Positions 46,087-58,760 are shown, numbered from the stretch's first letter. The stretch is 64,000 bases of DNA from Aquatica leii (GCA_035610365.1 CM069432.1:2480001-2544000); one strand, 5' to 3'. The notes: a model not told the origin generated them from the letters alone. Translations and numbers: made by a program.

Positions 46087-46518
46087 GTGGTTAGCGTTAT
46101 AGAAACTGAGGTGCTGGCAAAAATAGCTGAACTCATCCTTGGTCCACCGAAGGAAAACAAATACAATGAAATTAAGGCGAGATTGATTGCGATACATTCG
46201 GACTCCAACGCCAAGAAACTCTTATCTGAATTAGAGCTCGGTGACAAACAGCCATCACAACTCCTCACCGAAATGTCCAGACTAGGAGGTACGTCATTAC
46301 CTAATGATCTCTTAAAGACACTATGGCTACAGCGTTTACCACTGCACATACAATCAGTCTTGGCCACAAGTGCAGACTCGACTGACAAACTGGCAGCGAT
46401 GGCTGATAAGATTGCAGAAATCGAACAACCACAGGTATGTGGTGTCTTGCAACAGTACAACAGATTTGCTGCATCATCTAATAAAACAAGTAGCAGAGCT
46501 CAAGGCATCGCAAAATGA
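46087..46518 (+). pseudogene. Gypsy gag fragment
   Basis: The frame has ELILGPPKENKYNEIKARLI, KLLSELELGDKQPSQLLTEM and LPNDLLKTLWLQRLPLHIQS, the capsid-like gag of a common insect Gypsy group. Gag begins before the ATG at 46087 in an open frame with a stop. It ends at 46518; no zinc knuckle follows, consistent with this group. Confidence 0.8.
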
Positions 46519-46739
46519 TTGACAGAGCAGACGTCCGACCTATCGATACCGTCGCAGAAGCCAGTCGAAATCCAGAACGAGACAGTCAGCTCGAGATCCC
46601 GAGTTGTGTTGGTACCATTCTACATTCAAGGAGAAAAGTAACAAGAGCGTAGCTCCATGTAAGTTTTTAAAAATAATTGTGGTGACCAGGGAAATCCTTA
46701 GGGAGCGAGGACATTACCTCGCCTGTTTCAATATGTACG

Positions 46740-48780
46740 TTGGGAAGTGAAGACAATTCTAGTTGTAGGTTAATTATAAGAGATCCCCTTAGCAATTTAA
46801 TATTTTTAATCGACACGGGAGCAGATGTTTCTCTAGTATCTAAAAGCATTCTTAGTATGAAATTAGAACTATCTGGTCCCAAACTGTATGCCGCAAACAG
46901 CTCTCTCTCTCTCTCTCTTAATCTCCGGCGCGTACAGACATGGTCATTTCTAATAGCAGATGTAGATAAAGCCATTATCGGCGCTGATTTCCTTCACAAA
47001 CACAACATCTTAGTAGACTTACGCAATAAAAAATTAATCGATTGTCATACACGTCTGAAATCGTCCTGTTCAACTGTCTCTTGTTTATCATCAAGCATAA
47101 GTTTAATAAATTTTTGTCATAAATTTAGAGATATTATTAAACAATTCTCCGGCATTACTTCTTTAAATTGCCAAGGGTCAAAACACAACACCGTTCACTT
47201 CATTGAAACTGCAGGACCCCCTGTCAGTTGCAAACCTCGCAGGTTAGCACTTGATAAACTGAAAATAGCTAAAACAAAGTTCAAAATAATGCTCGAGAGA
47301 GTATTTGTTGTCCTTCTAAAAGTCCTTGGGCCAGTCCTCTACACATGGTCCAGACGAAAAACGGTGAGTAGCGCTTATGTGGCCACTACAGGAGACTCAA
47401 TTCGTGTACTATTTCAGATAGTTATCCGTGTCCACACATAAACGATTTAGTAAAGGCCTACCATCAAATCCCAGTACACGACGACGACATACAACAGACT
47501 GTCATTTGCACACCGTTCGGACTGTACGAGTTCACGAAAATGCAGTTTGATCTACCAAACGCTTCTTAAACGTTTCAACGTTAGAAATTTGTTTTCCTTA
47601 TATCGATGACATTTTAATCGTATCTGCATCAGAGGAAGAGCATAGCACTCACCTAAAACTTTCTCGGTATGGCATATCTCTCAACGTTGATAAATGCACA
47701 TTTGGTAAATCCGAAATTGAGTTCCTTGGATACCACATTTCTGAACAAGGTTGTATACCGCTCCCTGATAAAGTTAAAGCTATCATGGAGTACAAACAAA
47801 CCACAGTAGTGAAAGAACTACGTCGTTTCCTTGGTTTGATAAACTTTTATCGCAAGTTTATACCCAAGGCGGCAGAACATCAACGAATACTGAACGAGTT
47901 CCTCAAACACAGTAAAAATAACGACCAAACTCCAATCAAGTGGGATCCTATCTCTCTTAAAGCATTTCAAAAATGTAAAAATAGTTTTCCTAATGCATCT
48001 TTATTGGTCCACATATGTCCTGGCAGTTCTTTGTCATTAACTGTGGATGCTTCTGACACTGCTGCTAGAGCAGTTCCAAAACAATGCTTGGAAACCCATT
48101 AGTTTCTTTTCACAAAAATTTAACACTGCACAGCAAAAGTATAGCACCTATGATAGGGAAATATTAGCGATATATTTAAGCATTAAATATTTCAAACACC
48201 TAGTAGAAGCAAGACGCTTCACAATTTTCACCGATCACAAACTTCTTACTTTTGACTTTCAACAAAAACCAGAAATAACTACATCAATCCAAGCTAGACA
48301 TTTACATTTCATTAGACAATTTTCAACAGACATGCGGCACATCGCAGGAAAAAATAATGTAGTGGCAGACGTTTTATCTGGTGTCCATGCTGTTGATTTC
48401 TCGCAACCCATCGATTTTAAAACTGTCGCTGAACAACAGGCTACTGACCCTGAACTGGAATCACTTCTTGCAAACTCCAATTCCAATTTTTTAAATTTGA
48501 ACAAAATGGAATTGCCGCATACAAACTATCCAGTATTCTGCGACATCTCTTACAATCCCATAAGACCGTACATTCTTGAACACATGAGAAAAACAGTCTT
48601 CGATAACTAAATAGCTCACCCTGGCATACGAGCCACTTCCAAACTAATTTCTGATCGTGTGGTATGGCCATCCATGAAAAAGGATATTCATGCATTAAAA
48701 CGTACTTGCATTTAATGTCAAAAAAATGAAATAAATCGCCACACAAAAACTGAACCAATAAATATGAAAATAGCTGACTT
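46740..48780 (+). pseudogene. Gypsy pol: protease, RT, RNase H, integrase finger
   Basis: Protease IFLIDTGADVSLVSKSIL near 46800; FLHKHNILVDLRNKKLI; RT entry ETAGPPVSCKPRRLALDKLK (47206). Then frame changes: DLVKAYHQIPVHDDD near 47447, CTPFGLYEFTKMQFD near 47510, and FPYIDDILIVSASEEEH near 47595, where a short deletion joins the previous motif. RNase H connection LRRFLGLINFYRKFIP (47820) and KYSTYDREILAIYLSIKYFK (48140), IFTDHKLLTF, then an integrase zinc finger HPGIRATSKLISDRVVWP near 48620. The integrase core is missing: at 48780 a LINE begins in the opposite direction. Confidence 0.87.
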
Positions 48781-49774
48781 CCTTATGGAAATCTATATCT
48801 TCCAGTGCTTCGTTTGGCTGAAAGGTTTTTTCCTGATGTCAGCTTTTTGAGGATTGCTTTTAGCCCAATTACCATCTGCAGTTCATGATCTACTCTGTTG
48901 CCATTTTTTTCGTGCTTTTGTTTTTTCGGCCACTAATTCTCTGATTTATTGCGTATAGTTGTTACCAGTGGTTTTCTTTTTAATTTCAAGTGTATTTTCC
49001 CAGGCAGCCTGTTGTGTATCTTTGACAAACTTTTCAGCTTCCTAGTCCAGCTGTGCTGTCGTTCTTTAAGGTACATTTAATTGGATTCGCTTATCTAGGT
49101 TTTCTTGAAAACCTTCCCAATCAGTGTATTTGTTTGCCACTTTTTTGTAAATATAGTTTCAATAATTGTTAAAATAAGTGGAGAATGATCTGAGTTTAGG
49201 TCAAAGCTTTCGTCAACATTTATATAATTTTCAGAAATTCTCTTTTATACAAAGAAGTCCAGCCAGTCTGGTATTTTGTTCGAATCTGTGGGCTAATATG
49301 TAAGCTTATCTGTTGAAAAGTAGAAGCGTCCCAATTCTGTTGCTGCCTCATGCAGTTCTTTACCTTTAGTGGTGTTTGTTCTTGACCCCTCGTACTTTTT
49401 GCATTATAATCGCATCCTATTATAAAGCGCTCTCCCAGGTGTCTAAGAACGTTTAAATACCATTCCTTTTTTTGGTTATATCTAGGTGGACAGTAAATGG
49501 CAGCTACTTTCAACTTCTGTCTTCCAGTTGTGATTGCTACTACTGTAACCTGATTTTTTATAGTTTGAATGCTAGTTTCTTCATAATGAGATATATTATT
49601 TTTGATTATTACCGCACTACCACCCCTAGCTGTATTATCCGGGTGAATATTGCGATAAAAATGAAAACCTCTGAATTTGAGGTATGATTCTCTGGTTAGA
49701 TGTGTCTCCGAAACAAGGCTAATGTCTATTTTTTGAGTGTCAAGAAATACTGCAAGGTTTTGTTTATGTTTCAA
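48780..49774 (-). pseudogene. Jockey-like LINE ORF2: endonuclease and linker, RT missing
   Basis: Frame 49220-49774 is an apurinic-type endonuclease: IDISLVSETHLTRESYLKFR, the RGGSAVIIKNN block, KLKVAAIYCPPRYNQKKEWY, and FIIGCDYNAKSTRGQEQ (usually GGDYNAKH). Beyond a shift, DLNSDHSPLILTI near 49190 is the final endonuclease motif (SDH), followed by a linker to about 48780. The RT and 3' end are absent, which is the opposite of usual 5' truncation, so a deletion junction with the Gypsy element at 48780 is likely. Confidence 0.82.
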
Positions 49775-49817
49775 TATTCCGTTGGCATTCCAGGTATATC
49801 GCTTCTATCCATTGTTT

Positions 49818-50830
49818 TTAGTTTCTTGACGTAGATGCAATAGCTTTATTGCCTTTTTCTGCTTCTAATTTTATAAGTCTGTCATTGAACATTGCAAACA
49901 TTTTTTCTTGTCGATCTAATTTGTTTAGTAAAGTTAATAGTAATTGGTTGTTAGTTTCATTTTTCTTTGGCACTAGATCGGACTGATTCTTTTCCTTGGT
50001 TATATCCGCAAATGTGCTTAGATCATTTAGCTTTGGATAATCACGGTTGTTTATTCTTTTATTGTTTACTTCCGATTTGGTTTTAGTGATCTTATCTCTT
50101 CTTGCTTGAATTTCTTTAGCTATCTCACAACCTCTGTAATTTGCAGGGTGTTCTTCCATGCAGTTGACGCACTTTGGCTTTTTATTACGGTGTTTTGTGC
50201 ATTCTGTAGTTAAATGTTTGCTGCGCATATGACACATCTTGGTTCCCGAGAACAAAACTTTTGTGTGTGTCCGTACAGTCGACCGCGTTTACATTGTAGT
50301 ACTAAGGTTGGTTTTCTCAGTGCTTCAGTTTTAACTGTTACATTTTGTATGCTTTTAATTTCGTAGATTCTTTTAATATCCCCTGTTTGGTGAAAGGTAA
50401 GCATGAATAATGGTAGCGGTTTCTTTTCTATTTAATAGCTTTTCTTGTTTAACTCTTTCTTTCCTAAAGATATTTACTGCACTAATTATTATAAATTTAT
50501 TTTCCTTTAACTCATCTACTATTATGTCTGGAATAGTAGTGCTTGGAAGTTTTCTCTCCATAACTTTTATTGGTCTGGTTTGTTTATCTTCGTAAGTATG
50601 CCATAAAAATTTACTGTCAATTAGGCAATGCACTGCTTTCCTATATCCCTCTGTTTCTTCAGTATTTATTTTGATCTGTTCGTTGTTTAGTGCTGCTGCT
50701 TTAAAAGGTATTTCGTTGTCTGTTAATATATTATTTAATACACCATGGTCTTTTATATTGCTTACAATTATTGGTGGCGGTTTAGGAATTTTTTTTCCTT
50801 CTTTTGTTGTATTTATTACAAATTACAAAT
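49818..50830 (-). pseudogene. Jockey-like LINE ORF1 with C2HC zinc knuckles
   Basis: Starting near 50830: PPIIVSNIKDHGVLNNIL, then in frame 50373-50633 WHTYEDKQTRPIKVMERKLP; 50210-50404 and 49818-50255 carry YGHTQKFCSREPRCVICAA, CHMRSKHLTTECTKH and KPKCVNCMEEHPANYRGC: a PRE_C2HC plus zinc-knuckle series typical for ORF1 of Jockey-like LINEs. A short coiled C-terminal region (LLLTLLNKLDRQEKMFAMFN) ends 43 bp before ORF2. Several shifts. Confidence 0.8.
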
Positions 50831-50991
50831 TGGTGCTATAGAGATCGTAGAATGTTGGTAGTTGGATTTGCTAATCGCAAATATTTGAAACTTGTATAGA
50901 ATAATACACGATTGTAATCTACTAACAAGTATAAAGTAAATATACTAATAAAATTGCAAAAATAACCACCATAAAGAACCAGTGTACGGCC

Positions 50992-51016
50992 GTTTCACCC
51001 TTTTGGGGATCATCAG
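50992..51016 (-). ncRNA. hammerhead-ribozyme-like motif upstream of the LINE
   Basis: The minus strand reads CTGATGA, TC, a small hairpin CCC-AAAA-GGG, T, then GAAAC, followed by GGCCGTAC. It lies about 165 bp before the start of the LINE ORF1 and in the same sense. It could be the LINE 5' end or a remnant of a Penelope terminal repeat. The hairpin is only 3 bp and the spacing is irregular. Confidence 0.35.
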
Positions 51017-54000
51017 CACTGGAAAATACTCTCTGATGTATTTACACAATTATACTGATATATTTATGTAGCTTATATTCATGTTTTCGTTCTAATAAAA
51101 TATAAAAATTTAACATAACATGCTATAGATATTCAGTCACGGCCAAATTTTTTTTTGTATACGTATGAAGACATGCCAAATATTTGTAATATATCAGGTA
51201 AATGCTTCTTTTTCTGTAAATAAAAGGGAGTCAAATGTGTATGATATTCAGTTTGAGCCAAATGGTTGTTCTGCAAATAAAAAGATGCATACAATGCAGT
51301 TCCAAAAAACTGCGCTTAAAAATAGTTCGTAGCGATGTCTCTTACGCTCGTGATGAATTTGTACCTTTAAGGAGCGAAAAATTGCTGAGTTCGGTGCAGT
51401 TGATTTCATTCTTCTGTTAGTTGTACTGAATGTTTTAACATTGTTGGATGCAGAAATATAAACATTTTTAAACTAAAACTTTTTTAGGTGCCACTTGGAA
51501 GTAACTAATTTTTTTTCTAACGGAAGTAACGCTCACGTCACAGATGACGTATTTCCGCTGTTTAAAAACAGTAACTAAGCGTTTTTTTATTTACATTTCT
51601 GACGTTTATATTGAAATAAGCTATTTTAATTTTTAATTTCGTTGTGACTATGTCTATAAAAAGTGTTCAATATTTTTTTTAAATGTATTTATTATAATTT
51701 ATAATTAATTTAATTTATGATTAAAGATTCTTTAAAAGTGAGAGTGGTATAAACGAATTGTATATAGAATATGAAACATCATAAATATAATATAAAACAG
51801 TATTTATTTAATTTAGAATGGCAGAGACCTTAAACATTTGACTGTTTTGTCAATAAATAACAATAGAAGAAAAATAAATAACCTGAAATGACAATAACAT
51901 TGCTGTGACTGTTATGTTTACAACGTAAGTAATGTAAGATATTACTGATATGTTAAAATCAGTTGAGTTTATATTACCTGCGATATTAATAATGAAAGTT
52001 ACTTAGAAACTTTCATTGATTGACTTTTGAGCAATTTACTCGTGGTCTTATGATACCATATATATCTAATTATTTTTTTCATTACATTTTTACCAATTTT
52101 AGAGGATGATTTAGGTATGCCATTAACTAATGGCATGCATGGACAAACGTGAGTAAAACCTCTTTTTATTATCTATTAATTTGTGTTGGTGACAAACGTC
52201 AATAAAAAACAACTTAGATATAAATGATGTCACTACTAATACATGCAGATTTGTTTGTGTAATTACGTCTTAAATTTAACACAAGTGAGTTGTGCTTCTA
52301 ATTTCAAAATCACTGGATTTGCTTGGATTTTTATTCTACGTTTACCTATTGATTTATATTTTTATACTGTAATACTATAATTATATGTACAAAGTGTTGC
52401 TTAGCCTACGGGCTTTGCATTAACATTATTGTCTGTGATATTTATTGGCGAACTCTTATTTGATAATATCTGCGTAGTTCTACATCGTTTTTTAATTTCT
52501 TTCTTTTTGTTAACATAAATATATTTGTTGTTATAATTGTGTTTTGCAATTCGTTTACCTTCAGTGTTTGACAGACATAAACGAGATCTGTAGCTAATAT
52601 TTTTATCGTTTTGGCGCTCTTTTAATTATCTTATAATTAGCACACCTGGATTCACAAACTGAATTAAATTTTAACAAATTAAGTTATGTATATAATGTTT
52701 CAAATAATTAAAGCAAATGTGTTTATCTAAATTTCGTCAAACAAAATCTTTAACTTGTGCAAATTTATTTACCATTAATGTGAAATTTACAACAATTTAA
52801 ATTCGTAAATAAAGTAAATTATAATTTCTAAAATGCCACACCGATTAAGATTTCGAGAAACAAAATAAATAAAAGGTAATAAATTTAACTTTTTTTTTTA
52901 AATTGCAACATTTAGACATTACCACATTACGAGATTTCTATTATACAATAAAGTAAAGATACTTCAGTACTATGATCTTTATATTTTCTGTTAATTTTTG
53001 CACTTTCTAAACAAAACGTAAGTAAAAGAATTCATAAACTTTGTACAAATTAAAATATTAGTAAAACAAAGGATGCAACAACTTTTATAGGCTGTTGCAA
53101 CTATAGTTTTATATAAGTAGTTTTGATGACCAATTAGATAAAAATGCTGCCAATTAAAATCAAATAATCTTCCGAAAGCAAATATCTATCTTAACTAATA
53201 ATCTATTAACAAGAATTAATTAAATTTATCAAATCGATCTTTTGTTTCTCTGAAATATTTGGGTTTGATTAAACAAGTTCCAACTATTTCGTAACAAAAG
53301 AATTGTTTCAGATTTAAACATCAAATTTATTATCAGATTTTTTTAAATTTTACATAATTTTAAGTAACTGCAAATCAATAATTTTACACTATCAACATGA
53401 TAAATATTAATAATAAGCACAAAGTTAACTTATTTTATTCAGCTAATCTATTTATTTCTGCGTAAAAATAAATATTTAAAAAGCAACCAAAACGCTCACT
53501 ACAAATAAAAAACAATGTTGTTAAACAATTTTTTTGAGTTATCAATTTAGTATATAGAATGTTTTAAATAGAATTTAAAAAAATAATTAATAAATCGGAT
53601 TAAAGGAGTTAAGATAAAAAGACCACTGAAGACTAGTGCTATAAATAATAAGAAAAGAGAAAATTGCAAAATGTTAAAAAAATAACATATTTAAATTATA
53701 TCCAAAGAAATTACAATAACGAATGCTTTAATTAACAACAAAAGTAAAAATTAATAAATAAGAATAATTATAAGAAAAACTATAACTCTGGAAGATACAA
53801 ATATAATTTTGACTGAATGCAAAATAATTTTTTGACACAAATCTCTAACCTTTCACTCAAAACAATGTTTAAATACCAAAAATTATACTAAAACATACCT
53901 AGGATCTTACTAATTACAGATTAAAATTTTCGATCTTTTTAAGAACCCAACTAAACTCAATCCAATTAGAAACATACAATGTTGTCAACACAAGAAATTG

Positions 54001-54190
54001 ATTTTACTCAAACGATTTATTTATTATTAACAATTAAATTTATTGTTGCCAAGACATGGTAAATTTATCTCAAATTTAACACAATTTTTTTAAAAACTAA
54101 ACAATTTTTGTAAAGCATTTACAAGCAAATTTTATTTAAAAAATATTATTAGATATTATTCAAAATACACATTAAAAATTTTTATTATAC
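51017..54190. other. Gene-free AT-rich DNA
   Basis: About 3.2 kb with no gene. The only notable point is its high A+T content, with many short homopolymer runs. Confidence 0.55.
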
Positions 54191-54383
54191 AGGGTTTTTC
54201 ACGTAACCCGTTTGTTAAAAGTTTTTGTACTTCCAATAATAATTGAATTTTGATTTTTTCTAATATTAGGTAAATGGTTATTAACTTTATAATTAAAACA
54301 TATTCAACTTTTTTATTTCAAATGGAATGCCATACTTTTTATTAACTTTTTTAATTTTTCGTGTAATTATAAAGCTATTTTGG

Positions 54384-55415
54384 TCATAGCTCATTATCCC
54401 AAAAGTTAACGGTTTTTGAGATATTTAGATGTTTTTGAGAATTTTCACATTTGTAACATCAACTTTAAAAATTTAAGCTGTGATATTTGTATCACTATTA
54501 ATTAAAATTATTATCTTTTAAACAACTTTTTGTATAGGACCAACACATACAGAGTGTTCAAAATATATTGCCAAAGTTAACAACTTTTACATGATTAAAA
54601 CTCATTTTTTTTTAATGGAACGGCCTATACATATTAGGATAGTTAAAAACACAATAAAATTCTGCATTAATTGATATAATAATTTTCTATACCTATCTTC
54701 ACCCTTTAATGAGTTATAAGGATTTGTTTGATGTTAGCACAAATTTCAATTAAAACGCCCTCTAGTGGCAAGATCCTAAATCGCAATCTCTACAATTTAT
54801 TTAGAGTTAGTTCCTTAAGGAATGTTCTTTTCAGCAATACTAAGTTTATTGAAATCAGTTGAGCTGTTTCGAAGTTTAGACACTTCTTTGGAAAAATTTT
54901 TGAACACTTCTCGCCACTTTTCGGAGATTTTTTGTTACCTTAATAAAATAAAATTCCCAGAAGCATCACTTTTTTAATTCAAGACAGTGGTGGTCACTTT
55001 ACAAACTTAAAAATTATTTCCAGGTTTTTTTTTGGCTACTTTAGGTATACAATTTTTTACAGCAAGTTTACACAATGAGTGATTTTAATTAAAATGTATA
55101 CTAATTATAACTCATTAACGGTTAAAGATGGTTATAGAAAACCATAATATCAATCGATGCAGAATTTTATTGTGTTTTTAACCATCCTAATATGTATAGG
55201 AAGTTCCATTAAAAAAAATGAGTTTTGGGCATATAAAAGTTGTTAACTTTGGCATTATATTTTGAACACTCTGTATGTGTGTTCGACTTTTAAATTTCAT
55301 AATTTGACAAGATATGAATTTTTAAACTTGATGTTATAAATGTAAAAGTTCTCAAAAATATCTAAATATCTCAAAAACCATTGACTTTTGGGATCACGAG
55401 CTATGAACTAACTAA
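54384..55415. repeat. Foldback element with arms of about 330-360 bp
   Basis: 54384-54745 is repeated inverted at 55090-55415, for instance TTTTTGAGATATTTAGAT at 54414 and its complement near 55370, and GAGTGTTCAAAATATATTGC at 54551 matching the complement of 55255-55275. Spacer about 340 bp, no coding frame. Arms are some 85-90% alike by eye. Left of it, TACAGGGTTTTTCACGTAAC at 54190 looks like a mariner-type end, so the unit may extend further out. Confidence 0.75.
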
Positions 55416-55798
55416 CGAACTAATGTTGGTTTTGCACCAAATTGTCATATTGCTTTAAACATAACCTATAAAAATCAGAGAGTTTGTTGTTATGGTTGCT
55501 TATAAAAAGTTGTTTTATTGTAGGAAAAAACGTTTTTAACTTTATAATTATTATGAACAACGATCAACTAACGACCAGTAGGGAAAACACTAAAAATTGA
55601 GAGCCTGTTGTTAAAACATTTAAAAAAATTAGAAAATCGGATGAATATCAGCGTAATGTTATTAAAAACTATAGAGTCTCATTAATCATGTAAAAACTTA
55701 AGTATTTAGATCTGCAACTTAAAATAAAAACAATATGATTATAAGCGACTTTCGGCTTAGACCGCGTCGTAGTTAAACACCCAGACTTAGGCTTGGAC

Positions 55799-56982
55799 CT
55801 ACCCAGTAAACACGGATTGAAACTGTTACAGTCACAAAATTAAAAGAATTGTTTCATTACGTTGTTTCGTGTTAGTTCCATTTTTATATCATTTACATGT
55901 AACTGACAGTGAATAAATTGAAAGAGTTCCGATTTTTCACAATCAGTTTTAAACCGTTTCAGTATTTGCAATTTTTATCCCATATCAACCGTCTAAAAAC
56001 TGATTTATTAAAACCGAATATTTTTTGAATAACTAGAATTGTTTAAAGATCGATTAAATAAGATTGAATTATTTTCAAAACAGTGGAATCGTTCTAGGAA
56101 AAACGAATACTTTGTGATTAGTCAGCATTAGTCGTTGCCATACTTTTGATTACTGTCGTCAACGCTTACGCTGCAAATTGATATCTTTTCTCTTGTTCGG
56201 TTTTAGTTTGATAAGTGATGCTGTGTGTACAATTACGAAATGGAACAATAAACGGTAAGTCGAAACATTTTATTATAATCCATAAATGTAATCGATATTA
56301 TTATCATTTCTGTTCTTTATGTATCATGTTTTAATTTGTATTTAAAAAATGTAAATTAACACACATGGTTGCGTTAAGGTAGATTATTGCGTAAATCTGA
56401 TGATACTTTAGGATTTATAATTACAGTTCAATTCTTCAAGTTTTCTATACGATTATGTACAGCTAAAGGTATTCACAGTGTTTTTATAACTTTCTAATGA
56501 TTGCTAAAGTGATATTTATATTAAGTTTGTGTTGTCCAACAGTAATTAATTCAGTTTTCGAGGCTTCCGTGAAAAGACCACATCCAGGAAAGTTGCAATA
56601 TGTAAAAAACTCAATGTGATATTGTATTTAAAAATATTTATTGTGCAATAGAATTTGAAACGTGCATTCGAAAATGTATTATTATATTATTGAAAGAATT
56701 GTTTTAGTTCATTATTGAAACAAAAAAATCATACATGTATCGATCATTTAGTATCAGTTCAAGAACGAAGCTTTTAAAACGTAAACCGAATGCAACATTT
56801 AGTTTGCAACAGATTTGAATTAAAAATACCGAAACTATACTGATTCAAATAAGTGAAACAGCGATGGACTTATAGCTATTTTATTGCAGTTAGGTTTCTT
56901 TTATGTTTGAAACAAGAGTGAATCATAAATTTTTTGTTTTGAAACTGTTACTAAACATAATCAATTTGTGTTTACTGGGTAG
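55799..56982. mobile_element. Non-autonomous element with CTACCCAGTAAACAC ends
   Basis: Left end CTACCCAGTAAACACGGATTG and the complement of the right end CTACCCAGTAAACACAAATTG are inverted; GAAACTGTTAC-like bases follow on both inner sides. The 1,184 bp contain no long frame. An exon-like stretch at 56200-56256 ends AATAAACGGTAAGTC, a strong donor match. I see no clear target duplication. Confidence 0.65.
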
Positions 56983-57055
56983 TCTCTCCTTGAGTGCCAA
57001 AACAAGAAGTATAACTTGGTCTTGTCGCTCGTGAAGTGAACCCAAACAAACTGAC

Positions 57056-57087
57056 GTTTTGCAAGACATTGCAGCTTGCATCTTCAG
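57056..57087 (-). ncRNA. degenerate hammerhead-like motif
   Basis: The minus strand reads CTGAAGA, T, a 5-bp hairpin (GCAAG with CTTGC, extendable by T-A), then AAAAC instead of GAAAC. The flanking sequence codes for nothing recognisable, so it may be a solo Penelope terminal repeat. The essential G is lost, so it should be inactive. Confidence 0.35.
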
Positions 57088-57334
57088 AGTGGTAAATGTC
57101 ACTGAAAGAAAAAATATAAGTGACTATATTTATATATACATTTAAAAAGGAAACACAAACAACAAAATGGACACGGGTTTAAAAAGATTCAAAACGCATG
57201 AAACAGAGCAATAAATCCAAAAGTCAAAGAAGGCTTATCGCCTCCTACTAGCACTGCTTATTTACCATACTGTATGGGTTCGACAGACAAAATAAGAAGG
57301 GTGCTAAAGAAACATTTTATCAAAACTGTCTTTA

Positions 57335-58760
57335 CGACTAAAGAGACCCTGATTTTTGGAGTGAAAGGTTGCCTCATATAATAAACTTTGCTAATGCATT
57401 TATGATCAAAGGTATATCTAGACAGTGGAAACAACCATTTTCTTTTACATTTCGTCAAGGACTTGCAAAAAGTGTTCAAACTAAGAACATGCTAATAATA
57501 TTTATAACTACGTGTCAAAATATAAGTTTGCAAGTAGTTTCCACAATTTGTGACCATGGCAGCGCTATTATAGCAGCACTTAATGAACTCTGTAGACACA
57601 CTGATAGAAACTGTTTGAGGACTGGTATTAAAAATAAATATTTTAGGTTTTTTATCAATAGAATTGAGATTGTTTCTCGCCTAATTTAATAAACTACAAA
57701 TAACTTTTTCAATAAAGATCTATATTTTGAGATTAACAATGTACCAAAGGTAGACTGGGTCAAAAAAACAAACAATTTTTTATACCGCATTTTTTACTCA
57801 ATACTCGGAAAACACCAATTTTAAAAACTTTTCCATTACAATTTCTTTCTTTCTTTTTAATGAAAAATGTTAAGAGACCTTTTTTGTAGAGCATTAAATT
57901 TTACTAAAGAATAATAATTTGTTCTACAAAAATATTGATATTTTTGGTAGTCACAAAAAACCAAAACGCAAATAGAAAAATTGAAAAAATAATTCAATGT
58001 TTGAGGTTCGATTACACGGAAACGGGTCGTCCAATAGAAATTCATTAAGAGAGCTTTTTTGTAAGGAATTCAATTTTCTTTTAGAATTTGTAATGAAAAA
58101 ATTTTTTAAATTGATGTTTACCGAGTATTGAGTAAAAAATGCGGTAGTTGTCAAAAAATAGAATATTAATATTAAAGGCTCAAGCTTTCAAGATAATTTT
58201 TTTTTGACATCATGAACAATACTTTTACAGTACCGTAAAAAAATTGTTTGTTTTTTTTGGCTCAGTCTAATCAAAAGTTGCTAAATCGAAGCAGATTGTT
58301 CAATGCTTTATGCTTAATATAAGGAGTCTAATGTATGTACGAAGATGACATTAAGTAGGTTCACAAGCTGAGGTTTTTTAGTATATTTTAATTTTAGACG
58401 TTACAAATTTAACAAAAAAACAGTGACACTAAAGATTTTTTGTTAACGATGAACAAAATATTTGATAGTTTAAATGGAACCATCGAGGAAGCCTCTGAAA
58501 AGAGCTGTCACAAATACACCAATACATGAAGAATTTTGGCATACAGCTATTGAAAAAAAATGAAGTTTTAGAACACCAAAAGACAGAAGTTTGTAAAACC
58601 TCCATCACTTTTGAGTTTAATTAAAATACTTCCGGTGTTCGTTTATTAAGAAAAAAATTTATCTTGTATAGAGCTTTTAAACAAGATTTTTTAGAAGTTT
58701 TTTTAGAAGTATCAGAACTCAGGATGCAAATCATTTTTATTAAATAATTTTATGATTTAT
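57335..58760 (+). pseudogene. P-element-like (THAP-type) transposase remnants
   Basis: Frame 57369-57689 reads ANAFMIKGISRQWKQPFSFT and LQVVSTICDHGSAIIAALNE, the RNase H-like region of P-element/THAP9-type transposases (family pattern: KGL..KWKQPI..., then a V-x5-D-x-G block). After the foldback at 57753-58267, scattered frames give MNKIFDSLNG (58449), RKPLKRAVTNTPIHEEFWHT (58485) and KFVKPPSLLSLIKILP (58590), which fit the later part of the same transposase. THAP domain and GTP-binding middle are missing. Heavily decayed. Confidence 0.6.
57753..58267. mobile_element. MITE/foldback element inside the P-like remnant
   Basis: The ends GACTGGGTCAAAAAAACAAA and the complement of the right end GACTGAGCCAAAAAAAACAA are inverted, and the arms also share TTTACTCAATACTCGG. 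TA flanks both sides (57751-57752, 58268-58269), suggesting a Tc1/mariner-mobilised element of 515 bp. One arm has an extra segment of about 90 bp. Confidence 0.72.
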
